From Legionella sp. (GTDB taxonomy: Bacteria > Pseudomonadota > Gammaproteobacteria > Legionellales > Legionellaceae), in assembly GCA_017306715.1 (NCBI GenBank), contig JAFKHV010000032.1:1-37398 (forward strand): a DNA stretch of 37,398 nucleotides, read 5' to 3'. A model generated the notes under the pieces. The model had not been told where the DNA came from. It ran no database searches and saw only the letters and a program-made list of their open reading frames with translations. Positions 8,137 through 16,236 of this stretch are shown piece after piece. A program made the position numbers and the translations under genes. The stretch's first letter is position 1, and each line of letters opens with the position of its first letter.

Positions 8137-9891
8137 ATGACTCACAACGATCTAATCCAATTGATGACCACTCTTGGCTATCCTAAAAGCCATGAACAGG
8201 GTGTCTGTCATGGTTTTACCCTGATGTGGGTTCAGGCTGCCTGTACTAATCAACTGGACGTTTTTTTTGAACGATTGGATTTTCTCGAAGGATTTGTCGA
8301 ACATCCGGATAGGTTGGTTTCAGCAATAGCCGATGCGCGACAAAAGGTCATCAATAAGAAGCCGTTAACTTCAGAGGATGAGCAGCTCTTAGAACTTTCC
8401 GCCTTTTTTGATGGCATCAGTTTATATCAGGAAGTTCAGCATAGCAGAGAAATTGCAAATACTACAGAAACTCAATTTCTTAATGTTGAGCGTATATCCA
8501 CCTGGATTCGTCCGGATTGCGCCCCAGACCGATTACATCAGGTATCGTGTGAGGGGCAATATACCGAGTCTGAATTTAGTGATTTCCTCACGCATTTAGC
8601 AGGTCTCTTAGAGAGTCAACCGAACTCCGTTTTAACCTTGAGCACCCCAAGTCATACTTTGGGTTTACTTTATAAAGGGAAAGGGATATTTGAGATAATC
8701 GATACAAATGTTGATAAATTTGAACCAACATGCCCGCCTTCACCTCGGCATTGTGCGGATATTCTCTTTAATTTATTTTTTGAACACAGCGTGTTTAACG
8801 ACAAATTAATTTTAAGGACCGCGGCCTTTGCCACGAATCCGGACAACCTTCCCGATTTAAGTTTTGAGCATCAAAAGCAATACACTACCCTGCATGTGAC
8901 TCCCGATAACAAGTCGCTTCTGAGCATTGCTTTGCAAAATGATGATTGGACCTTGTGGAACCAGCTGAATCTTAGAGACATTCCCTTTGAAAAAATGGAG
9001 AGAGCAACCCAAAATGCTTTTTTTAGAGCCGCGTGTCTCTTTGGTCATGAACTGGTGGTGCGGCTTTTATTGCAGCATGAAGTCCGTGACTATCTCGCAC
9101 AATTTGAGCAGGAAGGATTGCTTGGCGCGGTCGAAAACCCAAAGATTATGGCGCTTTTGTTACAACAGGGCGTGCCCCCCAATTCTCGGCACTTTAAAGG
9201 AGGTAGCCCACTGCAATATGCTGTAGCAAAAAATAAGCCTAAGCTTGCGAAACTCCTCCTAAGCCATGGCACCAGCATTCACTATGCGACGGATACCCTG
9301 CACCTTGCGGCAGCGCAAGGCCATCAAGAAATGGTACGCCTTTTGGTGGCCCATTTTCCGCAATTGGCGCGCGCAAAAGACGCGCATCAACTGCAACCGC
9401 TGGACTATGCGGTGATTTACGGGCATCACGAACTCATTATGGAGCTCCTGCCGCATACCCCCATGCCGCCCATTGGTTTTTATTATTTATGTAAGCACTT
9501 AGAAACAGAGGATAAGGACTTAAAAAAAAGCATCCTTATTGAAGCATTTTCTCGCTACATCACCCAGCGCCAACAAGAGTTCAAACCGCTCAGTAGATTT
9601 TTTAGCCGCTTGGGGCGGGGTTATGCCGAGCGCGAAAAAATTGCGGCCGCCACCCAAGTGCTGGAGTTTCTAAAAACCGACGCCATCGAGCTTGAACTCG
9701 AATCTAAAGACATGGCTGTTTTGAATAATGGCCGCTTATACTGGCTACTGCATGCGGTACAAGATTATTTAGGGGCAGATTTCGTACTCAAAGAAAAATC
9801 GCTCAGGGAGCATCATCCTTTTATTCAACCGTTACCCCCTGAGGACGAAGCAGCTGATGCAAACGCGTCAACGTTGAGCCCTCCTCAATAA
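8137..9891 (+). CDS. Cysteine protease-like (C58/AnkH-type) domain plus ankyrin repeats, putative effector
   Basis: 584 aa. The N-terminal domain (about 1-240) has a papain-like triad arrangement: Cys24-His25 in EQGVCHGFTLMW, His173 in LSTPSHTLGLLY, and Asp189 in GIFEIIDTN. This spacing resembles YopT-type (peptidase C58) domains and the cysteine-protease-like domain of the Legionella effector AnkH. Residues about 250-445 form ankyrin repeats, such as SPLQYAVAKNKPKLAKLLLS and DTLHLAAAQGHQEMVRLLVA. A helical region (about 450-555) and an acidic, Pro-rich tail follow. The expected role is cleavage or binding of a host protein chosen by the ankyrin part; activity is not proven. GAGGG 8 nt upstream supports the start. 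Its promoter region holds the palindrome and GTAAA repeats. Confidence 0.75.
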   Translation: MTHNDLIQLMTTLGYPKSHEQGVCHGFTLMWVQAACTNQLDVFFERLDFLEGFVEHPDRLVSAIADARQKVINKKPLTSEDEQLLELSAFFDGISLYQEVQHSREIANTTETQFLNVERISTWIRPDCAPDRLHQVSCEGQYTESEFSDFLTHLAGLLESQPNSVLTLSTPSHTLGLLYKGKGIFEIIDTNVDKFEPTCPPSPRHCADILFNLFFEHSVFNDKLILRTAAFATNPDNLPDLSFEHQKQYTTLHVTPDNKSLLSIALQNDDWTLWNQLNLRDIPFEKMERATQNAFFRAACLFGHELVVRLLLQHEVRDYLAQFEQEGLLGAVENPKIMALLLQQGVPPNSRHFKGGSPLQYAVAKNKPKLAKLLLSHGTSIHYATDTLHLAAAQGHQEMVRLLVAHFPQLARAKDAHQLQPLDYAVIYGHHELIMELLPHTPMPPIGFYYLCKHLETEDKDLKKSILIEAFSRYITQRQQEFKPLSRFFSRLGRGYAEREKIAAATQVLEFLKTDAIELELESKDMAVLNNGRLYWLLHAVQDYLGADFVLKEKSLREHHPFIQPLPPEDEAADANASTLSPPQ

Positions 9892-9960
9892 TCTGGTATT
9901 CGGTGGGCAGGTGCAGACAAATGAATAGGTTGATGAAATAACTTTGTAAGCTGAGCCATC

Positions 9961-9974
9961 CCGTATTTTTACGG
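9961..9974. promoter_or_regulatory. Palindromic operator CCGTA-N4-TACGG, site 5
   Basis: CCGTATTTTTACGG, a perfect match. CATAAT (9999-10004) begins 31.5 bp from the centre, predicting transcription from about 10011, 23 bp before the ankyrin gene. Confidence 0.72.
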
Positions 9975-10033
9975 ATTATGATTTGACTCCTATTTCATCA
10001 TAATGAGCTACCAGAGACCTTAACGGAGGCATG

Positions 10034-11728
10034 ATGAGAGAACGCATTGATCACAGCAACAAAACAGTCAAAGTAAGCGCTCGCGCCCAACTCCAGAAAC
10101 TGGGTATTGCTGAGGACTTATTAAATACGGAGGGACTAGATTTTGATTTGCTGTATCAACGGTTGCGTTATGTAGATAAGCCCTATTCTTATCGCAGGAT
10201 ACTCATTACCGAAAAATGGCAACTGCGGGCACTCAGTGGGCTCGATGTGATGAGTGAAGAAATAAATCCACACCAATTACAGGATAATTATGGCGCAACG
10301 CTCATTCACTACGCGGCTTGGTCAGGCAAACTCGAGGTAGTCGATTGGCTGTTAACCCATAACTTAGAATTAATGAGCATAAGCGACGACCGCGGTTTAA
10401 CGCCTATTCATTATGCCGCTTGGTCGGGAAATCCGGAAATCCTTGACCGGATTAAGGCGCAGCCCGCACTGACGTTGACTCTAAACAACGTACTCTTTGG
10501 CCGTTCCATGACGCCTCTTCACTATGCCGCCTGGTCGGGTAAACTCGAGGTCCTGGACTGGATTAAAACCCATATGCCGCAAGCGTTGACACTCAAGGAC
10601 AATCGCGGTTTGACCCCAATCCACTATGCGGCCTGGTCCGGCAATCCACAAGTGCTCGATTGGATTAAGATGCACGCTCCCCAGGCCCTGTTACATCAAG
10701 ATTACAAGGGGTCTTCCGTAATTCATAGTGCTGCACTGTCCGGAAATCCTGACATGCTGGACTGGGTTAAGATGCACGCGCCACACACTTTGGGACATAA
10801 AGATTTATGGGGCAGTATCCCAATTCACTATTCAACTTTATCAGGAAATCCAGTGATCATCGACTGGATTAAGACCCATGCGCCGGAGACACTCGAACTC
10901 AAGAATCGAGAAAGAAGAACACCCATCCATTCTGCCGCATTATCGGGCAATGCAACCAGCCTCAACCAGGCCTTGATGCTACAGAAGAATCCAGAATCCT
11001 GGAGTCTGGACATTGAATTAAGGCCCGTACAGAATCAGGTACTCATTAAGACTTTAATCGACGCGTTGGAAACGAATTACACCCTCACCTCGATTCAAGG
11101 GCTTGATGCTTTTCCTATGAGTTCAGAGGAAAAAGCGCTCATTCATTCTCATCTTATACGAAATCTTCTAATTAAGGACGCGAAGTTGCGGTCCATTGCC
11201 TTTATTCAGGGGTTCACGCAACCGGAAAGTGCCGCTTCTTGCCTGCCTATAGAGCTCCATCGTCTAATTTTTGAGCACATGCTGCCCAACAACCTCGATG
11301 CAGACCGATTTTTTCGCGAGGTGAAGCAAACACTCGATTTAAATCAGCGCCGACAGGTGCGCAAAGAACACGCCTTAACCTTAATCGACCGGGAAATAGC
11401 ACGGCTGCTTCCCTCCAACGCCGAGCAGAATAAATTCCTGGGCATGCCTTTAGACAAGCTATACCAAAACAGTGATGAAAAAATAAAGGCACTGCTGAAT
11501 TTAAAAATCATAGTAACCCAAGAAACGACAAATATGGGTCACGCGATACGCGCTTGGGAACTCACCTACGCCGCAACGTTATCGACCCAGCGACAGGTCG
11601 TGAGCAGATTCTTTGCTCAAGGGCCGACGCGGTCGCAGTGTTTTATCCATTCTCTGAAAGAAACTTTGGGTATCAACACGAACAATAATCCCGGGCCAGA
11701 GGCGAAGACAGATAACCTCACGCTTTAG
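10034..11728 (+). CDS. Ankyrin-repeat protein with seven near-identical repeats, putative effector
   Basis: 564 aa. GGAGG (10025-10029) precedes two tandem ATGs (10031 and 10034); the second is better spaced. Residues about 84-312 carry seven ankyrin repeats with an unusual shared core, HYAAWSGNPEVLDWIKTHAP and variants. The repeats resemble each other more than is usual for ankyrin proteins, which suggests recent internal duplication. The remaining C-terminal half is helical and unrecognised; a stretch at about 395-420 (ESAASCLPIELHRLIFEHML) loosely resembles an F-box-like or helical hairpin, but I would not call it. No signal peptide or membrane segment. The gene is preceded by a palindromic site with ideal -10 spacing and ends only 3 bp from a convergent gene. 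Confidence 0.8.
   Translation: MRERIDHSNKTVKVSARAQLQKLGIAEDLLNTEGLDFDLLYQRLRYVDKPYSYRRILITEKWQLRALSGLDVMSEEINPHQLQDNYGATLIHYAAWSGKLEVVDWLLTHNLELMSISDDRGLTPIHYAAWSGNPEILDRIKAQPALTLTLNNVLFGRSMTPLHYAAWSGKLEVLDWIKTHMPQALTLKDNRGLTPIHYAAWSGNPQVLDWIKMHAPQALLHQDYKGSSVIHSAALSGNPDMLDWVKMHAPHTLGHKDLWGSIPIHYSTLSGNPVIIDWIKTHAPETLELKNRERRTPIHSAALSGNATSLNQALMLQKNPESWSLDIELRPVQNQVLIKTLIDALETNYTLTSIQGLDAFPMSSEEKALIHSHLIRNLLIKDAKLRSIAFIQGFTQPESAASCLPIELHRLIFEHMLPNNLDADRFFREVKQTLDLNQRRQVRKEHALTLIDREIARLLPSNAEQNKFLGMPLDKLYQNSDEKIKALLNLKIIVTQETTNMGHAIRAWELTYAATLSTQRQVVSRFFAQGPTRSQCFIHSLKETLGINTNNNPGPEAKTDNLTL
10285..10970 (+). repeat. Tandem ~102-bp coding repeats (ankyrin units)
   Basis: Seven units with a period near 102 bp (34 codons), recognisable at DNA level by variants of cactatgcggcctggtc. 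Units 1-4 are the most alike; units 5-7 have HSAALSG or HYSTLSG in place of HYAAWSG. Such arrays can gain or lose units by slippage or recombination. Confidence 0.8.
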
Positions 11729-11731
11729 AAG

Positions 11732-12280
11732 TCACAGCTTATTGATTTTTACTGAAATGCCCTCATGGATTGCCTGGTGATAATCTTCACGCGTAAGGCT
11801 ATTGGAGTAGACTCCATCCAGGCACTGTTCTTTAATCTCGTTGGGGAGTTGCTCGATTGGGCTTAAATCCTTTCCATCACGACCGGTGAAGAAAGCCCAA
11901 CTATTTTTGACGGACAAATACTTTTTCACATAGTGTTCATTAATGAACACTCCTGAATCGTGTAATTGCTTGGAACTGGCTCGGCTGAATTTTATTTCCA
12001 CATTAAAATCGCTTTCTGGACTTAACTCCAACCCCAAAATGTTCATTAAAAATTTAATTTCTTCTAAAAGGAGTTCCGCTGAATCTCTGCCGGCGTAAAA
12101 TTTTTGAAAGTAGGGATTTTTATCAATATTAACTATCGATATGGAGTAATCTGGATTGAGACGAAATTCTGCAGCCATTAAAAAATATAATTCCGTGTAA
12201 TGCCACCAGTAGGTCCCTTTATCATGGGCTGGCTGATTAATCACAGGCTCGAATAAGCGTTTTTTAACCGCATAATTCAT
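11732..12280 (-). CDS. Hypothetical protein, second gene of a coupled pair
   Basis: 182 aa, no recognised family. It is mostly soluble, with mixed helix and strand and several aromatic clusters (KGTYWWHYTELYFLMAAEFR near the start). Its start ATG overlaps the TGA of the preceding minus-strand gene (ATGA at 12280-12277), so the two are very probably translated as a coupled operon. Its stop is 3 bp from the stop of the convergent ankyrin gene. Its likely promoter is upstream of the partner gene and includes the palindromic site at 13107. A role as effector or effector partner is possible from context only. Confidence 0.6.
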   Translation of the reverse strand: MNYAVKKRLFEPVINQPAHDKGTYWWHYTELYFLMAAEFRLNPDYSISIVNIDKNPYFQKFYAGRDSAELLLEEIKFLMNILGLELSPESDFNVEIKFSRASSKQLHDSGVFINEHYVKKYLSVKNSWAFFTGRDGKDLSPIEQLPNEIKEQCLDGVYSNSLTREDYHQAIHEGISVKINKL

Positions 12281-13047
12281 GCACTGAAGAAGAAACCAAG
12301 CTCCGAGGCTTCGCCTTGACGTATCTTATTTTTCGCGTATTGAATTAGCTCGGAAATACAGGGTTTGTACGTTTCTGTAGGATAGAGAATGTTTGCTGCA
12401 ACGCGTAGGTACCGCTCAGGACTGATTATCTCCGTTACAAAAAAAGTACAATTATTCGCCTGATATTGCGTATTAAAAATAGTCAATAAATCCATGACGT
12501 TTTTGTATTCAGGTGAATGGTCGACGATTAAAAGGTTGCGAATTAAAATGGAGAGTTGTCTATTCATGTGCGGATTACCCAATTCAAGCTGTTTCAGTGA
12601 AAGATTTTTTCTTTTTGCTTGTGCTAAGGTTTCGAGTAATGTTGGACACGTGTAGACTTTAATATTGTTTAATAAATTGACATAGTAAGCAATACAACCG
12701 AGCAGACCTATTGCCAAATGAGGCGTTTTCGTTAGAACCATTTGGGTTGAGAAGTGATCGAAATGTTCGTGAGGACACGCATGTTTGGTCGCGTTTATAT
12801 CGAGGGCTTTATCTAAAGCGCCTTTTGCAAAGAGTAAATAAAAACGCAAGACATGTAGCTTATCACCCATCTGCGTGATGCGCGACTGCTTAATCTTTTT
12901 TACTAAGCCCAGAGGGAGTCTGTTCCCTTCGTTAATGTAAGTCGTCAGACTTATGCTATCCGCCGTTTTAATTTCGTCGGTCAATAAATCAAAATGAATG
13001 ATTAATTCATCCTGCTCCTGAGTGAAACTGATATTAAGAATACGCAT
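12277..13047 (-). CDS. Hypothetical protein, first gene of a coupled pair
   Basis: 256 aa, no recognised family. The N-terminal third looks beta-rich (RILNISFTQEQDELIIHFDL), the middle is helical with a hydrophobic stretch (LAIGLLGCIAYYVNLL, about 112-127) too short and interrupted to call a membrane segment with confidence. On the minus strand CATAAT (13082-13077) lies 31.5 bp from the centre of the palindrome at 13107, giving a leader of about 23 nt. There is no clear Shine-Dalgarno sequence. It is translationally coupled to the 182-aa gene. It is divergent from the first LuxR-type regulator and may share its control. Confidence 0.6.
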   Translation of the reverse strand: MRILNISFTQEQDELIIHFDLLTDEIKTADSISLTTYINEGNRLPLGLVKKIKQSRITQMGDKLHVLRFYLLFAKGALDKALDINATKHACPHEHFDHFSTQMVLTKTPHLAIGLLGCIAYYVNLLNNIKVYTCPTLLETLAQAKRKNLSLKQLELGNPHMNRQLSILIRNLLIVDHSPEYKNVMDLLTIFNTQYQANNCTFFVTEIISPERYLRVAANILYPTETYKPCISELIQYAKNKIRQGEASELGFFFSA

Positions 13048-13106
13048 GATTGGATTAAAACAAGAGAACCTTTCTTATTATGAGCAATAAAAGAATGGTA
13101 AGTAAC

Positions 13107-13120
13107 TCGTAAAAATACGG
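13107..13120. promoter_or_regulatory. Palindromic operator, site 6 (one mismatch), shared by divergent genes
   Basis: TCGTAAAAATACGG, one mismatch to CCGTA-N4-TACGG. For the minus-strand gene starting at 13047, CATAAT (13082-13077) begins 31.5 bp from the centre. For the plus-strand LuxR gene, the site lies about 64 bp upstream of the start predicted from the promoter at 13143-13171. Confidence 0.65.
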
Positions 13121-13142
13121 ATGTTTATCTTGAACCTTAAAC

Positions 13143-13171
13143 TTTACAAGGAAATGAATACCCTCTAAAAT
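13143..13171 (+). promoter_or_regulatory. Sigma-70-type promoter of LuxR-type gene, copy 1
   Basis: TTTACA (13143-13148), a 17-bp spacer, then TAAAAT (13166-13171), 25 bp before the start codon. The same elements with the same spacing are conserved before copy 2. Confidence 0.6.
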
Positions 13172-13931
13172 AAGGTAAATAGTTAGGCTTATTGTTATGA
13201 TTTTATCCGACAAGCATTTATTCTTGAGCGCCAGCACCGAAATGCAAGAGCTCATTCGTCCTCTTGCGGTCCATAACATCACCTATTTTACGTATAATAA
13301 GAATTATATTGATGGCACACGCATTCGTTTAACCACCCATGCCACTCATTTAAAGGCCTTTCTCGAAAACGAATACTATCGTACCGGTAATATTGACGCC
13401 CACCCCGAGTTGTATTTAAATCAAGCGGCCCTCTTTTCAACACTTAAAAATCAAACGTTGGTTGAATGGCTTAAGAATGACTTTCAAGTCGAAAATGGCA
13501 TTTATATTATTCGTAAATCTGAAACATATACCGAATTCTTCAGTTTTGCGACCGGCCCCAGTAATCCGCAAATCGTGAATTTTTACTTGAATAATCTTGA
13601 TTATTTACAAAAGTTTTGTGATTACTTTAAAGAACAAGGCAAAGACCTGATTGCGCGCGCGGAAAAGCAAAAACTCATTCATGTGTATCACCATGATGAG
13701 GGGATCCAACCGGTACAATTCGCAGAGCTTAAAGCCAGCCTTAAACTGCAACATTATAAACTCTCACCAAGACAATATCAGGTGGTTGAGCTCCTACTCC
13801 AAGGTTTTCGCGCCAAAGAAATTGCCAAAATGCTGCACTTATCCCCACGCACTGTGGAAGATTACATCGCCGCCTTGAAACATCGCTTTCAAGCGAAAAA
13901 CTTGATTGAGCTCATGGTGAAAATTTCCAAT
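13143..13931 (+). repeat. Direct repeat copy 1 (LuxR-type gene with its promoter)
   Basis: This 789-bp segment aligns without any insertion or deletion to 26286-27074 (constant offset of 13143 bp). Similarity is patchy: 13563-13666 is identical in both copies, while about 13340-13560 differs at many positions. Confidence 0.85.
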
Positions 13932-13958
13932 CAAGCCTCTATTCACGAATTGAAATAA
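13197..13958 (+). CDS. LuxR-family transcriptional regulator, copy 1
   Basis: 253 aa. The C-terminus (about 188-248) is a GerE/LuxR-type helix-turn-helix: LSPRQYQVVELLLQGFRAKE, then IAKMLHLSPRTVEDYIAALK. The N-terminal 180 residues have no receiver Asp pattern and do not clearly match the acyl-homoserine-lactone domain; they may be a ligand-sensing domain of a LuxR 'solo'. It binds DNA, most likely as a dimer, and is the best candidate for recognising the palindromes in this window. Its own upstream region holds a one-mismatch palindrome, which suggests autoregulation or control of the divergent pair. A nearly identical paralogue is at 26340. The ATG at 13197 has AGG 9 nt upstream. Confidence 0.85.
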   Translation: MILSDKHLFLSASTEMQELIRPLAVHNITYFTYNKNYIDGTRIRLTTHATHLKAFLENEYYRTGNIDAHPELYLNQAALFSTLKNQTLVEWLKNDFQVENGIYIIRKSETYTEFFSFATGPSNPQIVNFYLNNLDYLQKFCDYFKEQGKDLIARAEKQKLIHVYHHDEGIQPVQFAELKASLKLQHYKLSPRQYQVVELLLQGFRAKEIAKMLHLSPRTVEDYIAALKHRFQAKNLIELMVKISNQASIHELK

Positions 13959-14009
13959 ACTTCTGGCTTTGCAGTGCGAAAACCTATTTAACGCCCATCA
14001 AAGGTGAAA

Positions 14010-15914
14010 TTAAATTATGAGACCCCATGCTTGCTCTTTTTTAATCACATCATTGAGCTCATCGCTATTTATTTTCCTGGTTGCGCCAAAATTTCTTCGT
14101 AATTGATTCATTTCCCGTTCTTTAAATATTGATTCAATGGGGTTATTACGATTAGTTAACTTATTCAATAAATGAAGAGCTAATCGATAATTAGCTTTTC
14201 GATTTATGGCCTGGGATTGCTTAAAAAAACAAAATCCGGCTTGAAAATTAATCTCACTTAAATTTGATGTTTTATCTGGATTAATTCGATTCATATAACG
14301 CTGAAGGTCGTCAATTAATTCTTGTCTTTTTTTATCCTCACCCAGCAACGATAAATATTTTTCCTTCACCTCTGTAGGAAGTACGGATTGCAACTGCGAT
14401 ACATATATGCCATCTGTATTCACATGAATTGTTGTCATTCCTGCAGAACGCAAGTACGAACAAATGGAAGTCTTACTGTCTAAAATAACCAAATCATTTG
14501 CGGTAATTTCCTTATAATTAGAGGGAGTTGTTATATTTATAAAGCCTAATGCGCATAATTCTGGGGTCGCTTTTAGCTTTAATTTGTGCTGATCCAGGAT
14601 TTGAAAAACAGCCGCAATTTTACAATCACTATCCACGTAATAAGAATAATTTTCAAAAAATTCTTTACCCCTAATTTTAATCAGAGTTTGACCTATTTTT
14701 GCAGTCCAAACTGTTTCGGGATTAATCTTTATGGGTCTTTTATTTTTAGTCCCGCTTACTAGATTCCAATCCCCGAAATCATCCGTTTTCTCCACCCTTC
14801 CCGGTGTTGATTCTGGAATTTGTATCTCCGCTGCAAAAAAGGAATTACGAGCGCGTAAAATAGAATTTTCTTCATCGTATTCAATTCCTGCGACATCTAT
14901 CATACTATCAGCTAGACTATGGGCTAAAGTTGGCTTGCCATATTCAGCAAGGGCAATCTCTGTGTTCTTCGTCATGACTCCCGTAGCATGAAATGCAAGA
15001 ATGGCTCGGTCAGATTCTTTTGTTACCCTCTCCAAGCTTGCTATCCCCATTTTGCACTGCGAGGCCTCTGCAATCGCTTTAATCATGGAAACCATTTTTC
15101 CTGGATTAATTATCTGATTATTTTGGTCAATTAAAGTATTGTCCCTATCAAAGATAATGCATTTTGGAGGCTTGGGTTTACGAATTTTACAGTCAACAAA
15201 TTCAACACGATGATTTTCTTTTACTGGAATGAAATTTGATGAAAACCCTTCTTTTGACTTTTTTATTTTCTCAATCTCTAAAGCGAGCTCCTGGTCGCTA
15301 CCCACATAGTTTTCTGAACATTCAATCTCATTTAGAGAGTTGTTCGCCTCGAGTGCGGCGTATAATTTCTGTTTGTTTTCAGGTGATAATTTCCAGCCAT
15401 TTAAAGATAGTCTCCTTAATCGGGTACTCTGAGCAAGGGCCTCCGCCAATTCAGCAATATCGGTATTGCCAAAATTAAGATAGCGAGATTCGAGATTGAC
15501 TAGACTTTGATTCTGTTCAAGAAGATTCGCTAAGCTTTTAACCAATGCTGGAGTCAGATCCCTTGGACCATAAACACGAAGATCCAGGGTTTGTATCGAC
15601 GGATGATGGACTAGACTAGTGACAACGTCAGCCAACGAATGAGCAATATCTGAATCTTTGAGAATCAGGGTGGTGAGCGATGTATTTTGCTTGAGCGCAT
15701 CAACTATCACATAGGACAGATTAAGAACTGCTGACGTTCTATTAAAATCATATGAAGAATATTCTATATAAAGAGATTCTGCTTGATTATCTGATAATGC
15801 ATTCATTAACGGAGTTGCATCCAGAAAGAATTGATGGCCCAGGTAGTAATCAAATTTCTTGTTGGCTAATTGCGTACGCGACAATTTTGCTACTTTTTCT
15901 GTTTTACCGAACAT
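14010..15914 (-). CDS. LRR-HAD fusion protein, putative effector
   Basis: 634 aa from the ATG at 15914, chosen because AGGA lies 8 nt upstream; a TTG 48 nt further up is less likely. Residues about 45-200 are ribonuclease-inhibitor-type LRRs (TSLTTLILKDSDIAHSLADV, RLRRLSLNGWKLSPENKQKL). They are followed by a HAD-like phosphatase motif I, CIIFDRDNTLID, with Asp256 and Asp258 as nucleophile and acid/base, and a later strand NDLVILDSKTSICSYLRSAG that may hold part of the HAD core. The C-terminal 130 residues are Lys-rich and helical. Fusion of a host-type LRR with a HAD domain suggests a phosphatase targeted by the LRR, but other HAD motifs are not clear. The promoter has the best palindrome of the window and an exact TATAAT. 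Confidence 0.7.
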   Translation of the reverse strand: MFGKTEKVAKLSRTQLANKKFDYYLGHQFFLDATPLMNALSDNQAESLYIEYSSYDFNRTSAVLNLSYVIVDALKQNTSLTTLILKDSDIAHSLADVVTSLVHHPSIQTLDLRVYGPRDLTPALVKSLANLLEQNQSLVNLESRYLNFGNTDIAELAEALAQSTRLRRLSLNGWKLSPENKQKLYAALEANNSLNEIECSENYVGSDQELALEIEKIKKSKEGFSSNFIPVKENHRVEFVDCKIRKPKPPKCIIFDRDNTLIDQNNQIINPGKMVSMIKAIAEASQCKMGIASLERVTKESDRAILAFHATGVMTKNTEIALAEYGKPTLAHSLADSMIDVAGIEYDEENSILRARNSFFAAEIQIPESTPGRVEKTDDFGDWNLVSGTKNKRPIKINPETVWTAKIGQTLIKIRGKEFFENYSYYVDSDCKIAAVFQILDQHKLKLKATPELCALGFINITTPSNYKEITANDLVILDSKTSICSYLRSAGMTTIHVNTDGIYVSQLQSVLPTEVKEKYLSLLGEDKKRQELIDDLQRYMNRINPDKTSNLSEINFQAGFCFFKQSQAINRKANYRLALHLLNKLTNRNNPIESIFKEREMNQLRRNFGATRKINSDELNDVIKKEQAWGLII

Positions 15915-16001
15915 TATTTTTCCTGAGTGACTGCATTTGCTCTGAGTCAGATGTTTTGACAATAGAATGTGATTATAATTTGTGCTTACAGTTCTTCCTA
16001 T

Positions 16002-16015
16002 CCGTAAAAATACGG
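16002..16015. promoter_or_regulatory. Palindromic operator CCGTA-N4-TACGG, site 7 (extended palindrome)
   Basis: CCGTAAAAATACGG, flanked by AT on both sides so that ATCCGTA...TACGGAT is symmetric over 18 bp. On the minus strand TATAAT (15977-15972) begins 31.5 bp from the centre, facing the LRR-HAD gene. Confidence 0.75.
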
Positions 16016-16162
16016 ATGTTTGTTATTGCTCGTGTATCAATAGCTTTTACGATTAATAATACAGAACATGAACTCATAATTGATTATGTTCTTGTCAATC
16101 AATTTTTTTAAACATCCGTTGAGTGCTTTATCACATCTTTTGCTCAGTTTAGAAAAACAATA

Positions 16163-16176
16163 CCGTGTTTTTACGG
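16163..16176. promoter_or_regulatory. Palindromic operator, site 8 (one mismatch)
   Basis: CCGTGTTTTTACGG, one mismatch. TACAAT (16201-16206) begins 31.5 bp from the centre, predicting transcription from about 16213, shortly before the giant ankyrin gene. No -35 consensus is present. Confidence 0.7.
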
Positions 16177-16236
16177 GATGGTTTTTGATTAAATTAAATT
16201 TACAATGTAGAAATTTTAATTTAGGTGATCATTCTT

